From the NCBI GenBank assembly GCA_010015745.1, contig ML978160.1:186001-250000 (forward strand): DNA of 64,000 bases. The letters run 5' to 3'. A program made the position numbers and the translations under genes. This document shows, in pieces, positions 43,494 through 54,900 of this stretch (position 1 is the first letter of the stretch; each line of letters opens with the position of its first letter). Under the pieces are notes generated by a model that worked only from the letters and a program-made list of their open reading frames with translations, did not search any database and had not been told where the DNA came from. This DNA comes from Setomelanomma holmii (lineage: Eukaryota; Ascomycota; Dothideomycetes; Pleosporales; Phaeosphaeriaceae).

Positions 43494-44994
43494 TCATATC
43501 CTCAACCTCACACTCGTCCTCTCCAGCTCGCCAATGTTGCCCATACCCGCTAGACTCCACTTCTCGCTCACAAAGCCCTCGTTGACTGTGTGTCTAAGCA
43601 GACCGCTCTCAGCATAGTACTCCATGATGGCCCTTGCTTCATTTTTTGTCAGGCCACCAACTCGAATCACGTCTAGATCCGTGCTATCGGTATTCAGATC
43701 TTTCAGCGTCTCCATCACTCTTGCATCAACATTCTTGTAAGGATTCCATTGTGGTATGTTGTCCGGAGCGTTCTGTCGTGCTTCTGCAACTTCGACACAA
43801 AAGTCCAGTGCGGCAGAGGTAGGCGAATTTGACTTGGATGTAGCAGCGAGCACGATGCCGCCATTTGGAAGTTTCTTTTGACCAGAGAGGTGGTCGACGA
43901 AATGCCGTATCAGTGTGAGGTCGTGAGCGTGGATTGGCTTCACTTCTGCTGAGAGGTATTCGGAGTTGCGCATAGCGTGGGACAGTCCATCGATCGCGAG
44001 CATGATGGAAGGGCGTCCAGGTTGAGAAAGCTCATTCCAGAGGGCAACGAAGACTGGCCACGAGGCTTCTGGGTTGGCCGTACCGACAGCGACGAGTTCT
44101 TTCAAGGTGGCATTAGGCTTTAGTGGGATATCAAGCATAGGCTTTGTAGAGAGTTTGGTTGACTCGAGGAATCTGCTGTTGGCTTTTTGGATCTGCTGAA
44201 GAAGGTTTGCCGTGTACGTGTCTTGGGTGTATTGTGTGGGGTTTGAATTGGGGAGCGGCGCGTACTCGGTGTGCGCATTGACGATGTCTTGGGCTGTGAA
44301 ATGTCAGTGGTGATATCACTAGTCTCAAGGACCAAGGTATCGTACCTTCCGGCAGACTGATGACGAACCAATCCCTCAAGAAACCCATGGACAAGCCCTG
44401 CAGCAACAGCGTGCTCTTCCCACTCATCCTCTCTCCAGACAGTATCCGCCGTATTGTCTTTTTCTGTTGACCGGTGCGCGAACCTTCCACTTCCCTCAGC
44501 AGTTTCGCGAGCTGGATTGCTTCCTTCCTCATCAGCACTGCTGGTCGCCGAAAGAGGCCCCAACCTTGCGTCGCCTTGAATGCATCGACAGCCCTCAGTG
44601 CATCGACTACTTCCTCCTCTGGCAGACCCATGACCTTGCCCTCATTCTGTTCACTCAAGACGTTATCCTTGCTCAGGTTCTTCAGCGACGACACCTCCAA
44701 TGCGTTATTGTTGCTGAGCACGATGCGCTTTCGCAGTGCCTTCCTCTCGCCCTGTGCTGGACGTTTGCCTGTGTCCATGGCCGCTGCCTTCCTGCTCTTC
44801 TTCGTGTTCAAGGACTTCACACCCTTCTTCGGGGCTGCCGTCATGCCCTTCCTCTTCGGTGCGGTCGCATGCCGTGTTGCGGATGTCGTGAAGAGGGCTA
44901 CTTGGGGGCGTCCAAGTCGCTGTGCGATCGATGTTTGTGCGGTGACATCAATAGAAAGCCGAGAGAAGCTGCGGAGACATGTTGAGGGCGGCAT
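43494..44994 (-). CDS. DAP3: Mitochondrial small ribosomal subunit protein mS29 (DAP3, yeast RSM23)
   Basis: Exons 44994-44346 and 44293-43494 (52 bp intron), giving 482 residues. I chose ATG 44994 rather than 45072 because it yields a typical mitochondrial presequence (MPPSTCLRSFSRLSIDV, Arg/Ser rich, followed by a basic linker). mS29 is a GTP-binding P-loop protein in the head of the mitoribosomal small subunit. Seen: P-loop GERMSGKSTLLLQGLSMGF, ATQGWGLFRRPAVLMRKE, IMLAIDGLSHAMRNSEY (Walker B region) and LTLIRHFVDHLSG. The Lys/Arg-rich stretch after the presequence fits an rRNA-contacting extension. It is transcribed divergently from RRS1. Confidence 0.92.
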
Positions 44995-45186
44995 GATGGA
45001 TGTGCGAGGCTCGAAGCCTCTACAATGGCGGAATGGCTGCAATGCGGGTCGATGAAGCTTGCGATGGTCCAAAAAGTGCTCGGAAGTCCGCCGGCGCTAG
45101 TGAACTGAAATCTTGGCATGCTGGAAAATAATCTTTGGGATGCACGACCAGAACATCTTGTATACATTCCAGTCAAATCTCCCAAG
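44995..45186. promoter_or_regulatory. Divergent promoter DAP3/RRS1
   Basis: Only 192 bp separate the start codons of a mitoribosomal protein gene and a cytosolic ribosome biogenesis gene, so their promoters must overlap. An in-frame upstream ATG for RRS1 at 45118 would shorten the space to 124 bp. Confidence 0.55.
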
Positions 45187-45938
45187 ATGTCCGATATTGA
45201 AATGGACGGCGGTGTCGCGCTCAACGGAGCATCACCAACACACTCACAGCTGGCCGAGAGGATCAATGGAGGCGCCATGGACATGAAATCCCCGAACATG
45301 AACGGGGCCGCATCTATCGCAGACTCCACTATCTCAAGCAGACTGTATGGCAGAAAAACTTCGCATCGCGGATCCAACTAACATGGCACAGACCGATTAC
45401 TGTAAACAAGCCAACGCCCTTCACATTCGACCTAGGCAATCTTCTCGCCAACGACCCCAATCCCGTCCCCGCCGGCGCAGACGAAGAAACCCTCGCTGCA
45501 ACCGCCCGTGACGCTGCGCAGGCCCTCATAAACCAGCTCCTCTCGACCTGCCAAATCAAGTCCGACTCAGAAGGCGTCCACCTTGTCCTCCCAGTCCCAT
45601 CCACACCACTACCCCGCGAGAAGCCTATTCCTGCCGCGAAGGAACCGACTAAATGGGAGCGCTTTGCCGCAAAGAAGGGCATCAAGGATAAGAAGCGCGA
45701 CGGCAAGCTGGTGTACGACGACGCGAGTGGAGAATGGGTACCCAAATGGGGATACAAGGGCAAAAACAAGGACGGCGAGAACGACTGGTTGGTCGAGGTG
45801 GATGAAAAGAAGGAGGCGAAGACGGGCGAGGCACATGATGCGCGTGCGGACAGTAGGAGAGACCGTAAGGATAGGATGAGGAGGAATGAGAGGAAGCAGA
45901 GGGCGAACGATAGGAATGGAAGGAAAAATGGAGCGTAG
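45187..45938 (+). CDS. RRS1: Ribosome biogenesis regulator RRS1
   Basis: Exons 45187-45344 and 45392-45938 with a 47 bp intron (CT|GTATGG, CTAAC branch, GCACAG), 234 residues. RRS1 with RPF2 brings the 5S RNP (5S rRNA, uL5, uL18) into pre-60S particles in the nucleolus. The family core is clear: LPITVNKPTPFTFDLGNLL made across the splice, then REKPIPAAKEPTKWERFAAK, GIKDKKRDGKLVYDDASGEW and VPKWGYKGKNKDGENDWLVE, and a highly basic tail (DRMRRNERKQRANDRNGRK). The 52-residue N-terminal part is low-complexity and species-specific. An in-frame ATG at 45118 could add 23 residues, but 45187 has the more natural protein start. Confidence 0.94.
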
Positions 45939-46387
45939 GCGGGGTTGACGTGTATGACTTGCTTCATGTTTTGCATTGGGCGGCGTTATGTCATGGGATA
46001 CCTTTGTGAGATGTAGGCGCGGATGGTACAAAAATGCTTATGCTGCTGGAGTCCGCTGCGGAGGCTGCACAAATCTTTGACGAGATCGATCCAGGTTCTC
46101 GGCTTTTTTTCGATGTGATAAGTCAACGTAAGCCAAATTATTTTCGAAACTCATGTGCATGACTTCTTAGATCGTATGCTTTGTGATTCGGACCATGCAC
46201 GACAGAAGGTATCGGTCAACCGTGCGAGATGACCAAGGTTTTCGATATTGACACTCAAGTCTGTACTTCAAAAATCTCAAGGAGGCTTCATTCAAACTCC
46301 ACCTACACACCATCTACCTCTATGCTCTATCTCGTTACATTCCGCTTCAACTCCTAGCTTGTCTCCTTCCACCTCCCGACCAATCAT
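45939..46387. other. Convergent intergenic interval
   Basis: About 450 bp between RRS1 and the first MFS gene; holds both 3' ends. No gene or repeat was seen. Confidence 0.5.
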
Positions 46388-48064
46388 CTACAACATATAA
46401 ATAAAATCCGGCCTCTTATCTCCCAACTCCAACACCTCCTGCTCACTCTTCCCCTCAACCCAAACATCCCTCTTCCCACTCCTCCTCTTCCTATTCTCTA
46501 GTGCCAACAGCGTCCGCGTAACCACACTCCCGCCCAACAAGAAAAGCGTCATATACGCCAACACAACACCATGGCCCAAAAAGAATCTCGGCTTGTCTTT
46601 CGCACGGTAGATATTGCTACTTACTACACCATTCAAATTGCCCCATCCGATCACGAACCCGAGCGTTACGCCGCGCTTGTACACGCCCTCGGTGTTGTTA
46701 GATGCCCAGGAGATAGTGTTGGCAACGCATGGGTAGATACCGAGCGCGCCAAGAAAAGTCCCTGCGTATTGGACGTGCGGGTTCGCGGAGCCGATGAGCA
46801 TGCTGAAGCCGACAATGCCGAAGAGTGAAACGCCGATATTGCAAAGGCCGCGCTGATGTGAGCGGTCTGCTAACCATCCAATGAACACCGTCATGACTGC
46901 GGCAGCAGCGTATGGTGGCACTGAGAGTAAGTTTGCTATGGTACTCTTGTATCCTAGGTTCTGGATGATGGTTGGTAGGAACAGGGAGAACGCGTATAGC
47001 GCGCCGTCAGCGCCCATGTAGATGATTGCGAAGCAGAGAGTTTTCCAGTCTTTGACGGATTGCCAGAGGTACTTTGTCTGGAAGGATTCATGGGACGCTG
47101 AGGCTTGTTTGTCGGCGCGGAGACGGCGGAGGACACGCGCGCGGTCGTCGGGCGTGAGAAAGGTGGCTTCGGCGGGGAAGTCGTGGACCATCCAGTATGA
47201 TGCTATTCCCACTAGGATTGTGGCCAAGCCTTCGAGGATCTGTGGTGTCAAGTCAGTCTCGAAGAATGTACAGATTTGAAAACGGCTTGGACTCACGAAG
47301 ATCCAAGCCCAGCCTGGCTTCCCTCCAACACCACCCATTTGAGCAATTCCAGCGGCTAGAAGGCCACCAAAGGAACCAGCAAGGGCAGCGGCAGAGAAAA
47401 AGATTGCGGCGCGAATGCCGAATTCTGATCGCTTGTACCAGCAACTAAGATAGTAGTTGACGCCTGGAAACAATCCTGCTTCAGCAACCCCGAGCCACCA
47501 ACGAGCAGTCATCAGGCCGGCATAGTTGTGCACAAGACCCATACATGTCATGCAAATGCCCCTAATAGCAGTCAGTATGTCGTTCTTTGTACTGTCAAAA
47601 TAAAGTGCGGACGTACCACAAAACCATGATAATAGGCAGGAAGACACTTGGTCGCAATCTCTTGAGCAAAACGTTCGTCAACGGCTCAAAGACCGAGTAG
47701 CTGACGAAGAAGATAGTCAGACTGGCGTTGTATTGCCCATTGGTCATCTTCAGGTCCTGCTGCAAGCCATCGACTTTCGCGTTGCCGATATTCGTTCGGT
47801 CGAGAAAGGATATCAGATACAAGAAGGACAGCCAGGGAACGAGTTTGCAGTCGAGTTTCCAGAGGAGCTTTCGATCCTGTGAGGTGTTAGATATGTTCGC
47901 TTGCAATTGTGCTGACATACATGAGCGGCTCGTTCCTCGTCGCTGAGACCTTCGTCAGGATCGGGCAGATTCTCAATAGTATGGCGCTCGCCCTCGACGT
48001 GTTCATGGCCGATCTCTTTCTCTTCGCTCGCACCATCGCTAAGTCGTTCTACTGCCGAAGCCAT
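46388..48064 (-). CDS. MFS transporter, anion:cation symporter (Dal5/Tna1-like) family
   Basis: Four exons (48064-47921, 47876-47617, 47561-47297, 47239-46388) give exactly 506 residues. An acidic cytosolic head (ASEEKEIGHEHVEGERHTIE) leads into TM1 with the family motif LSFLYLISFLDRTNIGNAKV, then TARWWLGVAEAGLFPGVNYYLSCWYKR, which is diagnostic for the ACS/Dal5 group. A central loop carries FLTPDDRARVLRRLRADK, and six further helices follow with GWADR-type GWLADRSHQRG. Members import allantoate, nicotinate, biotin precursors, pantothenate or similar carboxylates at the plasma membrane; the substrate cannot be read from sequence. Twelve TM helices are expected and visible. Confidence 0.9.
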
Positions 48065-48999
48065 CTTGAAATGATTCAGAAGACGGAGGCGATGGAAAAA
48101 ACAAAAAGGTCGTTGTGAAACGACCAGATTGAGTTTCGTAGTCGAACCGTGGAACTGGGATTCGCACTTCGCAAGTCGTACACGATCAGCGGCGGCAGTC
48201 CTTAAGAACGAAGCGTCACCCTTCAACCTGCGCAACTCTGTACCGTCCGGGGTCGCATCAGCCCGAGGCTATCGAAGCACCTATCAAGTTTTTCATGACC
48301 AGCACAGTTCCCCATAAGGATCCCACATTCCCCCACCATTCATGTTTAGCGCATGTCGATCCCCTCATGGGAAGCCAGCACTGTATCGAGAAAAATGCCC
48401 GTTGAAAGGCATCGGCAGATACTTTTGAAGCCGCATCGTCATTTCCGCAGTAAAATCCTCAGATTGGCTCCTTTCCCTGAGATTCAACGGCCTAACGTCA
48501 TGTTGCCGAGCATGATGGGTGCGGGTGCATCTTTTGGCTGCGGGGAAGATGTCTGGGTGAACCAATGGGATGCGGGGATATTGCTAAGCTTCTCCACAAG
48601 CGTGCCTTGTGACGTGCTTCTTCGAACACCGTGGTTCGGATAAGGCTCGGAGCGTTGCTGGAGTATTGGCATTTATAAAGTATTGGTACCTGCTTTAGTA
48701 GGGATGGCGCGACGACAGTCCAAGGAGCAAAGCCAGAAGGACTGCAAAATGCTGTACCACTGCAGCTACTTCTCAAATCATGAACGCAGCACGACCACTC
48801 AGGGATGTTGGGCGCACCGGCAGTGAGTCCGTCGGTTTCTGCGCCATTTTGCTAGAGAAGACTAAAGTCTCGCGTCGTCAAATAAATCTCAATTCATCTT
48901 CTCTGGGGACACTGTTTGCGGGTGCGCAGCGGAGACATGCTCCGCGGGCTGGCCAGAGCCAGGAGATTGATCAGCAACGCTGGTAGTGGTGGTTGGCCC
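48065..48999. other. Upstream region of the Dal5-like transporter
   Basis: About 930 bp between two minus-strand MFS genes. It contains only short frames without domains. It should carry the promoter of the 48064 gene and the terminator of the 49000 gene. Confidence 0.5.
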
Positions 49000-50931
49000 T
49001 TACTTTTCTCCTGCTTCAGCGTCTACCGTGTTTAGTTCTGCAGCTTTCGTGAATTCATTTGCTTCCTTTCGTTCTGGCATTACACCATATAGGCCCATCT
49101 TTTTTCTGACGATGGCCAGTATGATCGCGACGATGGTGTTGAGTCCAGCAAATGCAAGCATGATCTGGAATTGCCTATTATAGCTGCGGCCGAACAAATG
49201 GCCAACTTGATCTCGTATAGCTTCAGGCAGCTGTGCGATGGAGCCACTTGACCTCTGTACTGCGATGATCTGAGCTGGTGACAGATACTCCGGAAGCCTT
49301 TTGTTGAGGTATTCGCGGTGGATCGCGGAACAGATAGCGACAGCCACACAGCCACCCAACGTCCGGACCATGTTGAGGGCGCCAGTACCAACTGACATAT
49401 GTTTCTCCTCGATAGAAGTCGCTATGAGCATAAAGTATGGAGGACTCGCCAAACCCAGGCCCAGACCAGTGATGACTTCGTACCCGTAGGTACCTGGCCA
49501 CAGAGCGGAGTGTGTTGGCAAGCTGCTAAGCAGGCCAACGCCAATGCACACAACAGTAGCAGAAGCGATGAGAATCAGCTCAATTGGCACCTTCTTCGCT
49601 GCTAGACCTGCGACCATCGCGCCGACAGGAGTTAATAACGTGGCTGGAAGCAGAAGTATGCCGGCGCGCTCGGCGCTCGTGAAGTTGACCACTTGGAAGC
49701 GCTGAGGTAGCTGGACGAAGATGACATAGAACGGCACTAAAGATTGGTGCACGAAGTCAGTAAAGGGCTCATATGCAGTTCGAACACCGGTGTTACGTAC
49801 TGCCCATAAGGAACATGGAAAGCAGTATCAGTGCCATGGAGGAATTGCGAAGGAAGTGCATCGGAAAGACCGGGTCTTTGGCAGTTTTGTATGTGACCCA
49901 AGCTTCGTAGAGGCCGAATAGCAGGAAGAGGGCAATTCCGGCAGTCAGTGTACCGATGATGACTCCACTGCTCCACTCGTGCGACACTCCGGCTTCTTGG
50001 AGGGCAAATATCAGCGGGATTGGCCAAGCTATTGAAAGTAGACCTCCATGGATGTCAAGACCACGGATGCGTTCGGTGTTGCTTTTGCCATCATTAAGCC
50101 GCGGAAGTGATAGAAACAGGATAGCAATCGCCAAAGCTACGATGGGGCCACTACACAGACGTGTGAGTTATGAAGAGACATCATGGCTACGATGGATACA
50201 TACTTGATGAAGAAAATCCATCTCCATGTAGTGCGATCTGAGATAATGCCTCCAAATAATGGGCCGAGAAGATTGGCCATAGCGAAGACCGAGCTAATCA
50301 CACCAGAATAGAAGCCAACCTTCTCCGGTACGATGAGCTTCATGATCGCAACGAAGGTAAGTGAATACAGGCCAGAGCCACCAATGCCCTGAACTGCTCG
50401 AAAGACGATCCTATGTCGTTTAGTCGCATACACCTCGACAGGATTCGTTAACATACAATTGCACCATGTTTTGAGCAGCTCCGCACGCCATCGAAAAGAT
50501 CAGGAAAATTGCTGCACACGATATCAGGAGGTTTTTCAAACCCCAGATATCGCTGAGCTTCGCCGTGATCATCAAGAAAGCTGGTATGTAATCAGCACCA
50601 GAGAAGAAGACCACAGACAATGCATCATACAATTGTAGGTCAGTAAGTACGCCGTGATTAGCCATGGCCCTTGTTCTAAGGCGTCGAAGCCGCTTGAGAT
50701 CTTGATCAGAGCTGTCGTGATGATCGTCGTGTCCATGGCAGAGATGACTAGACGATGCATCTTGGCGTCAGTATCGCATCTCATCAGCCGTATAAGCTAT
50801 CAGTACTAACACAAGCAAAGCCAGAGCCCAGCGATGATAGTCTGTAATCGCGCCTGGCTGAGAGTGGGAACAGCGGGCCTTACTGCAGCTGAGACATTAT
50901 CGGCCGCTACGGTGTTTTCCTCGCTCGCCAT
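49000..50931 (-). CDS. MFS drug:H+ antiporter, DHA2 (14-TM) family
   Basis: Start at 50931 (MASEENTVAADNVSAAV), at least six exons, stop at 49000. Exon 1 ends near LWLC; the first junction is uncertain because the in-phase intron would be only about 33 bp. Clear joins produce LLTYNSFLMITAKLSDIWG, QNMVQLIVFRAVQGIGGSG and TWRWIFFINGPIVALAIAI-type transitions. DHA2 marks: SAMDTTIITTALIKI (motif D-like), RAVQGIGGSGLY, motif C region PLFGGIISDRTTWRWIFFI, then LASPPYFMLIATSIEEKHMSVGTGALNMVRTLGG. Such pumps export toxic compounds or secondary metabolites by proton antiport at the plasma membrane. No biosynthetic genes adjoin, so a drug or general detoxification role is as likely as metabolite export. 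Confidence 0.87.
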
Positions 50932-51918
50932 GGTGTATACGGCACTTTGTGGAAGCAATGCTGTGCCCTCACATAAGCATAGTGTCTCCCTTCAGGGTCT
51001 TTCGTAGGTGTAATATGTGAAAAGAGTGATAGATATGGTGTCAAATCTGATTCAACTCGAGGAGTGAAATTTTGACATCGTAGGCTGCGTGCGTCGTCGT
51101 AATGATATGACTTGGCCTCGTCGAAGGATCGCCAGGGTGTACCTTAGCTTAACATTGTCCTACGCGAGCTGCAGGCATACCGAAGCGAATGCGGATTTAG
51201 AGATGATAGCCTGGAACAGTAAGCCATCGTTGCGCCCTCCCATCTGGGCGTCTACATGGCCTCTGCATGTCGCATCATACCACTCAGAGTTAGAGTGATG
51301 CCCAATTGATGCACAACAAGCGAAGAGGTTGGAGGCGACGTTGTGGAAAGAGGACGCGAAGGCTGCGCCACCCGAGGCTCGGAGGAGGATGATGCTACGC
51401 GCGTTGGTAACTTCATGGTTCGACCGACCACGTGTCGCGCTGTTGGATGGCAACCTGCTCCAGCATCTCTCATCCCAGCTTTTTCATCAAAGTCGATCGA
51501 GATCCCTGTCATTGTCCATTGAAGACATTCAGGACATGAGATGTTTGAAAAGTTACCTCCAGCCCCCGCTCCAGTCCAAGGGAAGCTGCTCGAGAGAATG
51601 CATGGTCGATAGCGGTCATTGTGGACGATCCGCACTTTTCCGTTCCGTTCTTGCATCAATCTACATTCTGACATATTTTCTTGAGAAGCATGATGGATAT
51701 GATGTCGGAGGTGAGATGCAACACGAAACTATCGCGTGCCTTTCTTGACGTCAAACCCCAGATGCCATATGGCGCCTTCCTCAACCGCCCCGCCAGACTC
51801 ACTTCACGCTTTCCGCACAGACGTCTCTTTCTTCTCTGATCTTTCATCGCGTCGCTTAAGTACTTCGCACTTTTCGTTGCACATTTTATGCAAGCCCCAT
51901 CTATGATCGCCAATCGCG
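50932..51918. other. Divergent intergenic region
   Basis: Nearly 1 kb between the outward-facing starts of the DHA2 transporter and the 1191-aa protein. Several overlapping short frames exist on both strands (for example 51329-51748) without recognisable features. Both promoters must be here. Confidence 0.5.
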
Positions 51919-54900
51919 ATGACCTCGACGGCCTTCGAAGCCGCTCTCACTGCGCCTGATGACGACCTCTCAAACAAACAATTGCACATGCTTGTCGAAG
52001 CTTCAGACTACAGTGGAAGTACTCTTCCACGCATCGCAGAAGCATACTTACGCGCTTTCTGCGACCGGACCGTCTCCCACGTACGCAGAAGATGGATTGG
52101 ATTGGCGCTAGTGGGGATGTTAGGCGCTTCCTCTGCGGTCGTTGCGCACATGAAGACGCTGGATCTGATGCTTCAAGGCCTGGGCGATGTCATTCTCGGC
52201 GCTGAAGAGCGCGAGGAGACCAGAGTCATTGCTGGGATAATCGTTCGACAAGCACTCGCCCTGCGCATTCCGTATGCGAGCTTCTGGTCTTCCGATAAAG
52301 TCAGACACAGTGCACCGAACTTCCCACAAGACTCAGGTCCTCGCTGGATGAGCGAATTTCAAGTCTTTCTTGACACCTTGGGTGATCTAGCCCTCGCCAA
52401 CCCGGTCACGGACCCCAGCATCCTGTATCCCGTGTCAGTGTGGACATCCGACGGCTTCAGATGGGTCAGCCCGAACGGCAGCCTTCCCGTCGTGATTGTC
52501 CAGCACGAAACAGTCACAGTTGTTCTGCCCGATGACCAGCAGAGCCGTAGTCAATTCCTTGAAGTACCGATTACAAGCATTGCAGGCACCAAAACTCGTG
52601 CATCTGCACCATTGCACGACTCACAAGCACAAAGTCCGGATCAAGAGCCTTGGGACCTTGTTCTGAACCTCAAGCGTCGCGCGTGGACGCATCTTCTGAA
52701 CTCTTCGAGATGCAAGGCAAGGGAAACCACTATCCTCTTCGGGACATCTAGCGAAGCGAAAGAGTGCGAAATGGCCATCATAGAGCTACGGGATGCGAGC
52801 ACGAAAGCTATGGGAGCCTCACAACCACATCAATTAGTGTCAAGTAGCTCATTGCTAGACGGCAGCCTCACGCCTCCACAACCAAGAGGCGTGGTCGAGA
52901 AAACCGATCGTCCGCATGGGACAAAAATTTCCTCAGCTTCGATTCTGAGAGGGAGTACGCAGCACGTGCGGTCCACTGGCGCTATGGGTGCCAACGGAGC
53001 CTCGCAATCAAGCTTCAAACAAGCTGGCGCGGAACACTCCTCTCCGGACCAGCTTGGAAGAAGCCCGGAACCCATCGAACAGTCTTTGCGTAGGATCCTG
53101 CATACTGGAACATCTCGAGAAACATCAATTGGAGTAGTGAAAGGGCCACAAGCTGTTTGCACAGGACCACAACAAGATGGCCATACTTTGCTGCAAATGA
53201 AAGTCGACGTGAAGCCAGCGCAAGAACGAGAACGCGCAGTGTCGCCAATTAAGACGAGACAGGGCATGCGATCACAGCCGGCGCAGCAATCTAACGACGA
53301 AGTGCAAGGCGAGGTTCATGACGTACCACCCCAGACAAGAACGACACGGGCAGCAGTGAAAGATTCTGAAGAATCTGACGCGAATTTGAGCGACGGTGAT
53401 ACAGCTTCACACGTCCTTGAACCGAACCAGAAGAATCAAACCACCCATGGCACTGGAAAGTTGCCGAAGGTATCCCAAGCCACAAAGCTCAGAGCTTCTC
53501 AGCAATCGCGTAAGCAGAGAGATGAATTTGATCTTCCTGAAGAGACTGGGACCAGGTCTGCAGCACTGAAAAGGGCGCCTAAGGGGAAGTACACCACTGC
53601 TCAGTCAAAGCCTGAAAAAATGGGAACGGAGAAACTGTCAATTGCCAAGTCGGAGCCTAGCAGTCAGGGTGGTAGGAAGACGCGCAGCAAACGTAAAGCA
53701 GAGAACGACGACGACTTTGTCTCAACCGGCCTTGATGCTGCGGAGAAGCAGAGCATCAAGCGCAAGTTCACTGTCGTGACTGCTGGCGCTGGTGACCACA
53801 CGAAGAAGAAGTCGAAGGTTAAAGTCAAAGTCGCTGAAGAGACCAGTTCAGCTAGCATTGGGAATCTACTAGACAATGATGGGTCACACCACGTCGGCAG
53901 TACGAAATTAGATAGGTCGCAGAAGCGAACAAACGGGCGAAACGCAGTCAGATCCGAGCAGGTGCAGAAGGCTCCGTCATCTATTGCTTCAACGCGTACG
54001 CCGCTCATTGCAGCCCTTCTAGGCGTGAACAAACCAGGCCAAGCCACAAAGGCAACTGTCCATAGGCCAGCTCGCGAAAAACAGTTGTCTGCTCTCCCTT
54101 CAACGCCCACGCCACATAGACCAAGTGTGCCGACGCCTCGACCGAAGACTCCGACTGTCCAAGGCAGATCTCTGGCGGCCTCTGCACCTTTGGTACCCTC
54201 ATCTCCCCCACTCAAACGAAGGTTGGAGGAGAGACACAGTAGTCCACGTCGGGTTCAACCAGAGGCAGAGGTCCTTTCGAGCAACAGCAAGCCTGTACCT
54301 GCTTCACCTCACGCTGAGTCTACGGCCATATCTGGACATGCTACTCAGGGCGACGTTGATCTCGAGAAGGTTAAAGCTGATATGCAAACTGCAAAATTGG
54401 ATCCCTTCCAACAGCGTCGGGAAGGTCCCGCGGCATCTTTGTTCATGCGTCGGCTCACTGGAGATGGGACGACCAATGCTACAACTGATCATGCTCAAAG
54501 ATCTTCGCAAGAACAACCTATTCAGATAGACGACCGTTCTTCTAACTTCGATGAAGAAGATCCCGCTCTCAAGTGTGCTAGCCAGCCAACTCCACAAGCC
54601 GAAGCAGCTGAGAAGGTTGTTATTGCTGAAGCTCCCACTTCCGTCTCACAACCACTTCCTCGAGATGCGAAGGCTCTGAACAAGACTAAGGCACCAGAAA
54701 GGCAAAATCCAGGTTCCGTTGACTTCCACGACGCACAGAACAAGCTACACAAGATCGACACCTCCCCATCTCTGAAGCGTAAGGCATCCCCGATCGCCGA
54801 AAGCAGCTATGGTGGGAAGAGGAACAAGGTCGCCCCTGTGGTGAGGAACCAGACGCACGAAAAGCCTAACATATTGGCTCCTCGTCACTCTGTACCGCCG

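Noticed and set aside
36086..51000. Secondary-metabolite cluster suggested by two MFS pumps, CYP51 and a flavin oxidase
   Set aside because: There is no PKS, NRPS, terpene synthase, DMATS or pathway-specific Zn2Cys6 regulator, and the surrounding genes are housekeeping.
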